64,000 nt of DNA from Diphasiastrum complanatum. Lineage: Eukaryota; Streptophyta; Lycopodiopsida; Lycopodiales; Lycopodiaceae. The first letter of the stretch is position 1. Every line of letters starts with the position of its first letter. Shown piece by piece: positions 14,955 to 25,449 of this stretch. A program made the translations under genes and the position numbers. The notes beneath the pieces were generated by a model. The model searched no databases and was not told where the DNA came from. It saw only the letters and a list, made by a program, of their open reading frames with translations. The stretch spans positions 51,750,209 through 51,814,208 of the forward strand of contig CM055098.1 in the NCBI GenBank assembly GCA_029204225.1, read 5' to 3'.

Positions 14955-15560
14955 TGGGGTATGGAACTGTAATGGCATTCACTCATCCTCTACAGCAGGT
15001 GATCTGATTGACTTCATTACTGGACAAGACCTATTGTTTTTCATGGAGACTCACGAGAGTCAAGAGCAAGGACTACCCACTTTCCCAAAATATAGATGGG
15101 ATTTAGTATATAGACATTAGACTAGATCAGCTAGTGGTCATGATTCAAGAGGGGTGGCTTGTCTCTATAGAGAGTCTCATCATTAGATGATTGAGTTCAT
15201 CAAGCATGATGAGCATGCATGATATATCTGGATTTGTATTACAAGACGAGAGATTGGTTTGAATAGGGACATTTTCATTGTTGTCTACTATGTTCCTCCA
15301 AAGTCCTCTTCTTTTGTTGAGAGTGTTGGCTCACCTTATTTGGACCTTTCAGTGGATATCATCAGATTTCTTGAGCTGGCATATTTTTCTTACTGGGGAT
15401 TTTAATGCCCGAACTGCTACACGACAAACAAAGTTCCATGATTCTACAGATGAGATTGGTAGGTGGGTGGAATGCGGAATGCTGAGCGCCAATGAAATTA
15501 ACATGGGATCGAGGGTGACTGTATATACCTACCCTTTGTGGGTTATGGTGAAATGATCAA
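14955..15560 (+). mobile_element. LINE remnant: apurinic-type endonuclease domain
   Basis: Plus-strand pieces follow the order of the EEP endonuclease of plant LINEs: WNCNGI at the start (14958), then FFMETHES with the catalytic glutamate, SGHDSRGVACLYRES, and DIFIVVYYVPPKSSS. GDFNARTATRQT, the GDFN box, lies in a neighbouring frame at about 15396. Two or three in-frame stops and one frame change separate the pieces. No RT part follows, so this is a 5'-region fragment of a dead LINE. Confidence 0.65.
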
Positions 15561-16060
15561 TGTCAAAGGTGGAAAAGGATTTCTCAACTAGAGAAAGGTC
15601 CTGGAAGAAGGATACTTCCATGGCATCTAGGCCTGCGACAGTCAAAACTCCTAGCTAGCCATCAGTGCGAAGAGTTGCGAGCTCTTGCTCTGTGAGTAAC
15701 AGAAGGATGGTATACTGCGAAGGTGCACGACCGACACGAGCAGTAGGGGTCCGACGGACAGATTGGGGAGAAGTCTCCTCCCTCCTCTTGGCTAGGGCAA
15801 GTGGATGTAGTTGGGGAAGAAGATGGAGATTCGGTCTGCTGAGACGTGGATGGTAAGGTGGTGGTTCGTGAAAATGTCATGGGGCTGGAGGAACAGCTGG
15901 GACTGGATGGTGCGGCGGTGCTCCTGGTGAGTCGGACTCTTTGGCCAGGGGGAGCAGCGACGCTCAAAAGTCAACATTTCGGTGACACGGGGGTGAGAGT
16001 CAGAGTAAGGAGTAGAGACTGCAGGTGAATTAGGGCCCTGAAGACGAGTTAGGGTGAGAC
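15560..16060. other. GC-richer non-coding stretch
   Basis: Several overlapping frames on both strands are open here (15662-16028), but none shows a protein-like motif and they follow the higher GC content. I see no gene. Confidence 0.4.
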
Positions 16061-16265
16061 AGAATGAGAAGTCTGAATGGGCGAGATTGTGAAAGATGCG
16101 AGTCAGGAGTCGGCGAGTCGGGAGTGATGCGAGTCAGAGATTGGCGAGTCAGAATTCGGTGAGTTAGAGGTCAACGAGTCAAAACTTGATGGTGGGAGCT
16201 TGAAATGGTGCGAGTCGAATGAAAATGGTGAGTCAAAAATGACGAGTCATCGAAAAGGTAAGAAA
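16060..16265. repeat. Degenerate GCGAGTCAG-type short repeats
   Basis: The pentamer GAGTC or GAGTT recurs about ten times in 200 bp at irregular spacing, mostly as GCGAGTC or GGTGAGTC. It looks like a decayed minisatellite. Confidence 0.6.
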
Positions 16266-16689
16266 TTTCTATAACTCGCGTCTTTATATCAATCTGACTC
16301 GCCTACTAATATTTTTAAAAGTTGGTCCAATCTATGCCAAATTAGGAGTATTTACACTGTGCACAGTCCGTTTCCAATTGGCTGTCGGATTCACAAGATT
16401 TTCTAATCAGAAACTCCCATTGTTTACTAAAAATGTCAATTTTTTCTAACATTGAGCCTAACTTGCAGTCAGGCTAGAATTGTTCTGGATAGACTTGACC
16501 ATGCGTACATTTGCAATAGAGAACAATAATGGTAGGGACAAGGACAACTAAAAATAACAACATTGTTCTTTTCAGGCCGTTCAGGACGTTTTTGGGGTAT
16601 TCTTACAAGGAAAAGAGAAAAAGGGTGGGGAAAGTCGAGATTTTGTAGTGGGTGGGAGAAATCTGTACAAGGTGGGATTCTTATATACA

Positions 16690-17340
16690 AGGATCTATCG
16701 GCAACGTGTCTGCCCTATCTAGCTTGACCAAATTCCTATCTATCCTACTGTCCAATTAACCTATCTTAAATTTATGTCTAAACTATGCTAGTGGGTAGCA
16801 ATCTAGTAGACTATCTGCCTAATCTAGACTTACCTAATCTAGTCTATACTATTGGCTGACCTATCCGTCTATCTGATCAGCCTAACTATCTAAGTATGGA
16901 GATAATCTAATCTATGGGTCATGGTCAATAGCTCCCCTAATCTATGGATCACGATCTGTTATTTTATGGATAACTAATCCTAAGTCTATCCTAACTAATC
17001 TGAGCTGTTTAACTAGTCTAAGATTCTACCTGACTAATTATTTATGTCTAATTGGCTATGGGGTTAGGGTCGTCTAATCGAACGTTATTTACCTAGGCTT
17101 ACTCTAGCTCAATAGGCCTATCTAACTGATCGATCTAAACTAAGACTAACCTAGGTAAGTGGATCTAATCTAGCCCAACTAACCTATCTTAAGAGTCACC
17201 TATTCTAGATCTGATCGGGTCACCTAGGATACATCTCCTAATTACCTAAATCTAGACTTCAATCAACAACTAACTATTCTACTCAGCTATCTACTCTTAT
17301 CGACAACTATCTACTTATCTACCTCGACAGACTGGACAAG
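16690..17340. repeat. Low-complexity CTAATCTA/CTATCTAA region
   Basis: The stretch is strongly enriched in CTA-containing 7-8-mers such as CTAATCTA, CCTATCTA and TAACCTAT, without a strict period. No coding frame of note. Confidence 0.55.
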
Positions 17341-17399
17341 GTAAATTAACTACACCTACTTAGGCTATCTAATGGAGTGTGGATGGCTGATCATGAGCA

Positions 17400-18160
17400 G
17401 AAGAAGACAATGAGGATGGCGTTGCAGGCACATCCCTAAGCTCAACATCAGCTAGGTAGTAGCGACGCAACCTACTGTTGTTAACACGCGTGTCGAACAA
17501 TTTGCCTTGCAGGTCGGCGAGAATAACTATGCAAATTTAATGACTAACCTGCATCATTCTATCTTGCTCATCTCAGGGGTAGGACATCTTGACATATGAT
17601 ATCCAACGATGTTGGTAGCACACTCAGGGACAGCATCGACGTGGAATAGGATGGCGTCAGGGAGTTCATCATCGACCTCTCTACTCTCAGGAACATTGCG
17701 GATCCGTGAGAGGTGATCGGCCAGATAATGTTGTTTCCCTTTGCAAACAACTATTTTAAAGTCGAATGCTTGGAGAAGCAGCAGCCATCGGGTGATCCAT
17801 CCGGTCGTGCATGGTCTATTTACCAGATATAGTAGGGCTTGATGATCTACGAAGAAGACGAACGGATCAGCTAGCAGGTAATGGCGGAATTTCTTCACAC
17901 TATATATTATGGCTAGCGCTTCTCATTTGGTGGTCGCATAGGTCATCTCCGTGAGAATCAACTGCCTATTGGCGAAATAAATCGGGTAATCCTTCTTGTA
18001 ATCCCCAAGCTATGTCAGAACACTCCCTATGACATACTTAGAAGCATCTGTATGGACATGAAATTCTATAGTTGGCTTCATCACCGGTAAATCTCGCCAC
18101 CACGATGACGCTTTCTCGCGTAAGAACAACATAATGCTTTCAATCTTCTTCTCATCTAGA
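17400..18160 (-). mobile_element. Ty3/gypsy remnant: RNase H region
   Basis: The minus-strand frame 17554-17898 reads KKFRHYLLADPFVFFVDHQA, ITRWLLLLQAFDF and KGKQHYLADHLSRI, the C-terminal part of gypsy RNase H followed by the RH-integrase linker. Behind it (17.98-18.12 kb) lies VHTDASKYVIG, the start of RNase H, in the same direction. This is an old, broken fragment, similar to the RNase H parts at 56.8-57.5 kb and 61.9-62.6 kb. Confidence 0.75.
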
Positions 18161-19181
18161 ACTCCATGCAGGCTGAAGCAACCGCTCCACTTAACGAGCC
18201 AGTCTTCTATGACTTTCAGTCTCTTCTCCTTCTTCTCTCCCGAGTAAGTTGACCTGGTTCAAAAGAACTTCCATTTGCTTATCTCTTAAATTAATCTGAT
18301 TATTCATATCATTTGTTCCGTACTCAATTGCTAGCAAATCACCATATATAGGATTCTGCACTTAGATTTGCAGCTTGATTTGCAATTTCTTCGGCCATCT
18401 CGATTTATCTATTCTTGGAAATTACTAAAGACAAACTCCCATCAAATTCACACATGGTTACAATATTAAAAGTAGATGAATAGGGTAATATATCCAAGGA
18501 TAATCAAGGGGTCCCACTTTTTGGGGCAACTCACTTTTTGGGGCAATTCACAATATCAGGATTCAACATAAGATCTTCTTCACCTGTACTTCTATCACAG
18601 GCAGAAATCCAAAACCGTTGCAAAACTTCGAACCATACTACGAATATTCAGAAATATCTTTTCTACAACAAGATTTCTCTCAACTACTAACATATAAAGT
18701 GTTGAAATATGAAACTTAGTGCATGAATGCAATACAAAGAAAAGAATGCAGTGCATTCAGAAGCTGTCACGTTTGAGATCAGTTGCAAATTTTCCTGCCT
18801 CTACTGTCACCTCGACTCCTCCTCATCTTTGCCCAACTTTCTTCAAGCTTGCATCGCATTGCTGCTTTTTGGTCTTCAATATATTAGTCTAAATCTAAGT
18901 TCAGAGGAGTTACAAGATAAAGATAGTCACTCTTACTTTTGGAGGTTAGAGCTGAAGGTGTGAAATTCAACAACTTCAGGCATACAACTCAGAAACCCTG
19001 AGCTGAGCTATTGTGAAAATACCTGGCAATTCACAAGTCTTTGACGAAGTTGCCACTGTTGAGCTCATGGGCTTCTTAAACACCGAAAACCGACAATTAT
19101 TGGCAGCTTGTAAGGATTCATGCCTAAGTAAGCTTTCTTTGGTTCAAGTCCTAAATTAAGAATTGTGTTCATAGCAACAGA
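18160..19181. other. Upstream region of the WI12 gene; no gene seen
   Basis: No supported coding frame; an open frame at 18727-18963 looks like chance. The last ~200 bp (from about 18980) recur next to the WI12 pseudogene at 22.93-23.2 kb, so this flank was part of the duplicated unit and may include the promoter and 5' untranslated region. I could not fix a TATA box with confidence. Confidence 0.45.
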
Positions 19182-19742
19182 ATGGATCAGAAATCTGGTG
19201 AACTAGCAAGAAAGCCAGCCAAGAGTCTGCAAAAGGTGAAGAGTAGGGCATGGAAGGTTACAAAGGAAGAGGGAGGCCTGATGCAGCCAGTAGATATAGT
19301 TTTAGGCCTGTATGAAGCACTTGAAGCTAGGGATGCGAAGCCAGTGCAGGCTGTGATTGCTGAAGATCTGGAATGGTGGTTCCATGGCCCTCCATCGCAG
19401 CACAATCTCATGCGCGTGCTCACTGGAGGTGATGCTTTGGGCACCTTTGCCTTTGTGCCATTGCGGGTGTGTGCCATTGATAACAACAAGGTGCTAGTGG
19501 AAGGTAAACAGGAATCCTCATCCAGTGATGTATGGTGGGTACATGCCTGGACTGTGAAGGACGGAATTGTCACACAGTTGCGAGAATATTTCAACACCAC
19601 TCTCACTATTACTGCCACCACCAACTTCAACACAGTCGCCCACGTTCCTAGCCACTCTCTCAATTGCAGCTCCATTGTTTGGCAAAGCAAGCTCTCCAAT
19701 GTCACAGGCAAATCCTTTCCTGGCCTCGTCTTGGCCATCTAA
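19182..19742 (+). CDS. WI12/WUN1-family protein (wound-induced, SnoaL-like fold)
   Basis: A complete single-exon frame of 186 residues with ATG at 19182 and stop TAA at 19740-19742. Residues about 30-55 (QPVDIVLGLYEALEARDAK) and 58-80 (AVIAEDLEWWFHGPPSQHNL) match the core of the WI12 family. KVLVEGKQ and VWWVHAWTVKDGIVTQLREY give the NTF2/SnoaL-like beta sheet, and the C-terminal VTGKSFPGLVLAI is the family's closing signature. Length is typical. Family members in potato, ice plant and others respond to wounding, methyl jasmonate, salt or senescence; their biochemical role is not settled. There is a basic N-terminal stretch (ARKPAKSLQKVKSRAWK) but no clear signal peptide. The frame is intact and a decayed duplicate lies at 23 kb, so this is probably the functional copy. 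Confidence 0.9.
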   Translation: MDQKSGELARKPAKSLQKVKSRAWKVTKEEGGLMQPVDIVLGLYEALEARDAKPVQAVIAEDLEWWFHGPPSQHNLMRVLTGGDALGTFAFVPLRVCAIDNNKVLVEGKQESSSSDVWWVHAWTVKDGIVTQLREYFNTTLTITATTNFNTVAHVPSHSLNCSSIVWQSKLSNVTGKSFPGLVLAI

Positions 19743-22700
19743 GATTCTAGTGTGATCATATTCAACCACACAATGTATATAGACCACAACATATCATTGG
19801 ATTACAATTGTTTAATCACACTCTTGAGCAACTTCAAAATAGATTTTATTTGTGAAAGAAAAGTTGTATTATGACTTTTAGCTATTTCAATGCCCTAGCA
19901 ATAATGCGAGTCTTTCGTGTCAAAATGAGTGGAAGTGGGTTTTTACTTCTCTAATCAACAATTGAACATTTCAAGTGATTATCAAGTCATCAATATATAA
20001 ACTTATGATAACAGTATCTTTTATAGAGGCATGTGAAGTCAAGTTTACTCTTCAAATTGTAAAAAGAAAACATGAATGCCATGATACTTAGCACAAGGCC
20101 CATATTTGAGACAATACAAAGCCTTAATTTGAACATGCAAAACAATCTTTTCTTTCCTAGAACCATGTATTGATGTGGTTGGTGAATATATATTTTCTTG
20201 CCTCAATATCTTAAGAGGGATAGTTTAGAATCAAAAGATGATATCTTATTCCATATCCATTTTGGTGATAAAATTCCGAACTCCACATTTTGCAATTAAT
20301 GAATATTTTATAGTAATTTAAATCGTCCACCAAAACAAATTATTTTCTGAAATTATCCATGAACACATCCCAATGTAGTGAGTTTCGACTGTAGATCATG
20401 CCACCTCATATGATGATGCCTTAACCACAAAAGAATAGACCTGCACTTGCAATTTTCTCTTATTTTGAAATTATGTGAAGACTAAAATAACTACTAATCT
20501 TCTTAGCCAGTTGTCTACTAAGTTAGGTTTATTCTCTTTCTTTTCTCCCAAATATAGGTTCAAGTTGGAAACTCAACCTCGACGAAGCCATTATCGCAAA
20601 TATGAAGATAAATTGACATTGTAGCCACTCCACTTGGACCTGCGATCATGTCCATCATTATTGATTACCTATTACAATCATTGTTATTATTAGTTGATAA
20701 ATTTAAAAATATTTCCAACTTACGTGAAAATAAGTATGACCTCAAATTCAAACTGAAATTTGACTCAATAAATTTATTTCACTTCATTAAGCCAATTTCA
20801 AATAATCAATAATAAAAGGATATTGATACAAAATATCGTAACAATTTTGTTTTTACAAAATTAGTAATTTTGACTTTTGTTGTTATCAATTGAAAAGTAA
20901 TCAAAATTTATCTATACCATCAATATCCCATTCCATTGCCAATTCATTCCAATTCATCATGAATTCTAGCATGGTCCACATGCATTATACTGCCATGTAG
21001 CGACTTCCCATTGAATCACTTCTTATGTAAATTGCAATCTGAACTGTAATTTTCAATTTTTGTAACAAAACTTTACAAAAATTGTATTCAAGCATGAATC
21101 TTCATTTCTTAGCCTATTGTAACTCACTATGTGCCAAAACACACAAAGTGATGTGAAAATGGTTTTTGAGTAGAGGAAAAGCAACCTATTACTTACATTT
21201 AGACAAGCAATCAGAACATCTTTGAAAATTTGACAATTTTGCTCTAAAATTGCTTAGCATTTGACGATGGTAACTTTTACTATAGAAAACCAAATTGGGC
21301 ACTGTAAAGAGGGAGGTGAGGTTAGCAAAGGGGCTACCATGTCATCATAGGTCATATTGCCCACATGCAAGCATTAAATTCCCAAAACTCTTGTAGGAGG
21401 GCACATCTTATGAGGTGATATCTTGAGAATGAGCCAAGCTTCACATGTTAACAAAGAGACATCGCAAGCACTCTAAGAAGGTTCATTAGAGACCTATACA
21501 ACTTCAATAATGACATGTGGGATTAGAGCAAGTGTTTCATGCTTTCTTGGAGGGTGCCAAGTATGAAAAGTTCAAAAGATTGGTGCTTAAGCCTCCCACC
21601 ACCAAAATAGGGGTCAACTTCTTTTTTAGTCTACATGAATCATAAAAAGAGCTAAGAGTGCAAGAAATGTCATAAAACTACACTGATTTGGACTTTTAAC
21701 CTTCTATATAGTTCCTATAGTCTATTGATCTTGATCACAACTACTGAATAGCTTCAATTCATCTCAAAGAGCATCATGCAAAGTCTATAGCAAAGAAATG
21801 CATTCAATCTATCAAAAAGTAAAAAGACATTACAAAAATCATGTTTAAATTTATTTATCAAAAACAAATATTTTGTACTAGTTTTTGATGGATATTTCTC
21901 TCATGCAAATGACTATAGAACTTGAAAACCTCAAATCAACCTTAACCATGTAATGAAAGCTCTAATTTTACTCTACACCAACTTTTACTATCAAATTTTA
22001 GTCAAAACAAAAAGACTAGTTTTGACCAAAATCATAGCCTTAAGTTTGTAATGTGATTATAATTGGCATGCAATCATTAAATTATAGTCTACTGTATAGG
22101 CAACAAGAAGTACTTTCCCTAGATTTTTTAACATATAGTATATTTAATTAATTCCAAGCTATAACCTTGATTATCTTTTAAAAAACTCTAAATAACCAAA
22201 TTCCAAGTGAAATATAGTTTATGGTCATGAAAAAAGCCCTTTTGTAGATTCTAAAGATCTTATAACAAACTCCAAAAGGATAGATGTGGAGTTAAGCCAC
22301 CCAAGCTAAGAAAAATTGAAGATCAATACTTGATAGCTTCACTCCTGAGCCACGACGAATGAATACAAGAGAGAAGAGGTTTCTGATAATTGAAATCCAG
22401 TGTCTAAAAGTGGAGCATAGCAAGTTTATGTAGGTATATGTAGATGCCTAGAGCCTAGAAATATTCACTCAAAAATTTTGATTCTTTACTAAACTCAATA
22501 ACAAGTACTATCGGTATTCCTTGACATGCATATAGTTGTCAAAAACCATGCACCACTCCACAAGTCATAATTGGAGTGCATGGGACCTCTCAAGGTTATT
22601 GTAACTCCAAATTCTCAATACAGATCAACCCCGTTGGGAGGAAGGTGATACAAATGTCAAAATGCTGTAACTATGCCATGAGAACAAGGATTGTCAGAAG

Positions 22701-22929
22701 CTGCCTCTACCAAAGCCTAACCTATGTTCTACTGAAAATTTGACTAGCATAAACAATCCTAGAAAAGAGACAAGTGGTTCAAATTCATAGGCTACCTTTG
22801 GACACCAAACCCTTCATAGCTCTTGGCCTCTTTGGGGTCCAAGGCTTACTGTAAGAGAAATCTACTTATGTTGGCCTAAATTGAAGCAGTTGTAGTCATA
22901 TAACTTAGAAGGATATTGCTATGAGTGCA
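19743..22929. other. AT-rich intergenic region, nothing recognised
   Basis: About 3.2 kb without a supported coding frame, long repeat or RNA gene that I can see. The first 200 bp are likely 3' untranslated or terminator sequence of the WI12 gene. Confidence 0.5.
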
Positions 22930-23456
22930 CACCTTGAACTGAGCTATTGTGAAAATAGCTAGCAATTCACAAGTCTTTGTTTACAACATAATTTTTGAGT
23001 CCCTTTGATGGAGTTTCTGTTGTTGAGCTCATCTCCACCAAGCATTCATTGCACCTTTAGAGGGGAAATCTAAAGTGCAACTATGAAAGACATTGGGATG
23101 GGTGTCATGCTTCTTAAGCATTGAAAACTGATTATCATCAGTGACAAATAAGGATTCATGCCTCCAATTTTCTTTGATTTCAGTATGGGCTCAATGACAA
23201 GTTATGTACGTTGTCTTAAACTTCTGTGAATAGCAATGTAGTGAAGGTTACAAAGGAAGAGAAAGGCCTGACGCAACTAGTAGATATAGTTTTGGACTTG
23301 TATGAAGCACTTGAAGCTGGGGGGATGAGGCTAGTGTAGGGTGTGATTTTTGACGATCTAAAATGGTGCTTCCATGGCCCACCATCACAGTGCAATCTCA
23401 TGTGCAAGTTCACTAGAGCTGACCCTTTGGGCACCTTCTCCTTTGCTAATAATGTT
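22930..23456 (+). pseudogene. Truncated duplicate of the WI12 gene and its upstream flank
   Basis: The stretch 22930-23230 repeats the upstream flank of the intact gene (shared GAGCTATTGTGAAAATA and TTCACAAGTCTTTG). From 23243 the translated sequence VTKEEKGLTQLVDIVLDLYE, then WCFHGPPSQCNLM and DPLGTFSF, follows the intact protein's residues about 25-90. The start ATG and the first ~25 codons are missing or altered, there is a stop codon (TAG) after EALEAGGMRLV, and similarity ends near 23456, so the C-terminal half is absent. It is a plain genomic duplicate: flanking non-transcribed sequence was copied too, which argues against retroposition. Confidence 0.85.
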
Positions 23457-24168
23457 TTATTCATATTGATGAATTGAGCAATTGAACCATTTGCTTTCAA
23501 CTTGACTAGATACCTTCAAAGCCTTTAGGTGGAAGTTCATGTAACTCCCAAGTTTGATTGTGCATGATGAAAGTGTACTCCTTGTGTTTATATCTTTATG
23601 TCATTTCTCCTTATGCAATCTAATGCAATTGGCTCAATTGGTTATCTTGGCATCTAAATTCTCTTAGAAACAAGGTTTGAGTACTCGTTGGAAATCAAGA
23701 TGCATTTCTCCTTATGCATTGCCTCTTGAATTTCCATGACATTACTTGTAAAGACATAACTTGTAAATTCGAGAAACATAAAAGTAATAAGCTTTGATAA
23801 AGATCTTTTGGATCTTCTAAAAATATCATGGTTAAAAGTTTTTGATGTAGGAATTAACAATTTATTTTTTGCATCTATTATAACTTTGTCTTTATCTTGC
23901 TACACTTTAACAAACTTAGAATACAATTATTCTAATATTCTATATGTGTATTACAACATGATTCTTCAATCACGATAGCACAACATGTAGTGATTGTTTT
24001 TCAAATAGAATCATATAGACAAGAGGCTTTTGATGTCGAAATTCTCCCAATTTAATGTTTAAGAGTGTTTTTGGATCCTAATTCCCAAATGAGCTGATAT
24101 TATCAACCATAACATGTAATAATGATCTCGAAGGCCTAAGTTAAGATGTTTAGAGGTGGCTACTTATA
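23457..24168. other. No gene seen
   Basis: AT-rich sequence between the WI12 pseudogene and the copia remnant; no supported feature. Confidence 0.5.
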
Positions 24169-24904
24169 CTTGGCCATAGAAGGTGGGAAATACTCAAAAA
24201 ACCAAGGGTGTGGGAGGAGCTCATGTTAAAGTTTGAATCGCTTCCATTTTATTCATCTTATCTTATGCCAATATATCATATATACTCATTATATCAGTCA
24301 ATTATCAAATCCCTCATGTATGCAATGATCTCCACCAAGCTTGATTTTGCATAAGTCTAAAGTTTTGCAGAACACAATACATGGCAATTGACATATTTAC
24401 AAAAGGATTAAATCAGGAGGCACACAAGAATTTCTATGTAATCTTGAATATGACAATCAAGGATCCAGATTAAGAAGGGGGTGTTGGATTTCCACTTTCT
24501 CTCTCCCTAATCCTATAGCTAATTCAGATCCTTTCACTTGGCCATAGAAGGTGGGAAATACTCAAAAAACCAAGGGTGTGGGAGGAGCTCATGTTAAAGT
24601 CTGAATCGCTTCCATTTTATTCATGTTATCTTATGCCAATATATCATATATACTCGATATATCAGTCAATTATCAAATCCCTCATGTATGCAATGATCTC
24701 CACCAGGCTTGATTTTGCATAAATCTAATATTTTGCAAAACACAGTACATGGCAATTGACATATTTACAAAAGGATTAAATCAAGAGGCACACAAGAATT
24801 TCTGTGTAATCTTGAATTTGACAATCAAGGATCCAGATTAAGAAGGGGGGTGTTGGATTTCCATTTTCTCTCTCCCTAATCCTATAGCTAATTCAAATCC
24901 TTTC
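24169..24904 (+). repeat. Tandem duplication (2 x 368 bp) of a copia 3' end
   Basis: Units 24169-24536 and 24537-24904 are nearly identical (both start CTTGGCCATAGAAGGTGGG). Each holds the end of a copia polyprotein, visible as DIFTKGLNQEAHKNF (the usual ADI-TK-L end of RNase H), then a polypurine tract AAGAAGGGGG, then the LTR start TGTTGGATT. In the first unit only about 55 bp of LTR are present before the second unit begins; the second unit continues into the LTR at 24851. Confidence 0.8.
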
Positions 24905-25273
24905 ACTTGTTGTATGTAAATATTTCTATTGTTGCACAGATTGTAGAAATACGCGAGCTATCGAACAATTGTTGCTTTGTGAATCCATCTGCAAGTTATT
25001 CTATCAATAATTTGATGACTTAATGAAAAGTAAAGATGTATTGTCACATATCACAATTGGCATCTAGCTACACTGCGCTATCACTTATCAAGTTGGGCTT
25101 CAGAACGAGTGAAAACAAGTTTTGTTAACATTCGATAGTTCGAACACCTTCGGAACCCGCCTGTTAGCCATTTCCATGTAGTTTTGCAGACTGTGTAAAA
25201 ACATGAGTAAAACTATAAAACTAGATAGATGAATGGATGTAGAATAAAGATCGATTATTCATATTAATCCAAC
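24851..25273 (+). mobile_element. Copia 3' LTR
   Basis: 423 bp starting TGTTGGATT directly after a polypurine tract and ending AATCCAACA, a perfect 9-bp inverted terminal pair. It belongs to the copia 3' end just upstream. An alternative end CCAACA lies at 25321, but the inverted repeat favours 25273. Confidence 0.75.
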
Positions 25274-25449
25274 ACTTCATTGTATCTATCTATATTATTA
25301 TTCTCATACATAGCACCAACATGTCTCCCATGGCTTCAAATTTTTCATTCAGTGGAAGCTCATTTTTATCGTTGGTACGTTTTTGCAAAAAGGTACATGA
25401 GCTAGATTTAGATGCATTGATCTCTTGATTCATGTGCTCATCAAAAGAA
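25274..25449. other. Short spacer between copia LTR and chromovirus
   Basis: No recognised feature in this spacer of less than 200 bp; homology to the chromovirus internal region starts around 25450. Confidence 0.4.

Noticed and set aside
15662-16028. Several overlapping open frames on both strands
   Set aside because: They follow higher GC content, are Ser/Pro/Arg-rich without motif, and none is favoured over the others.
19187-19787. Long open frames opposite the WI12 gene
   Set aside because: Antisense shadow of a codon-biased true gene; no family signature.
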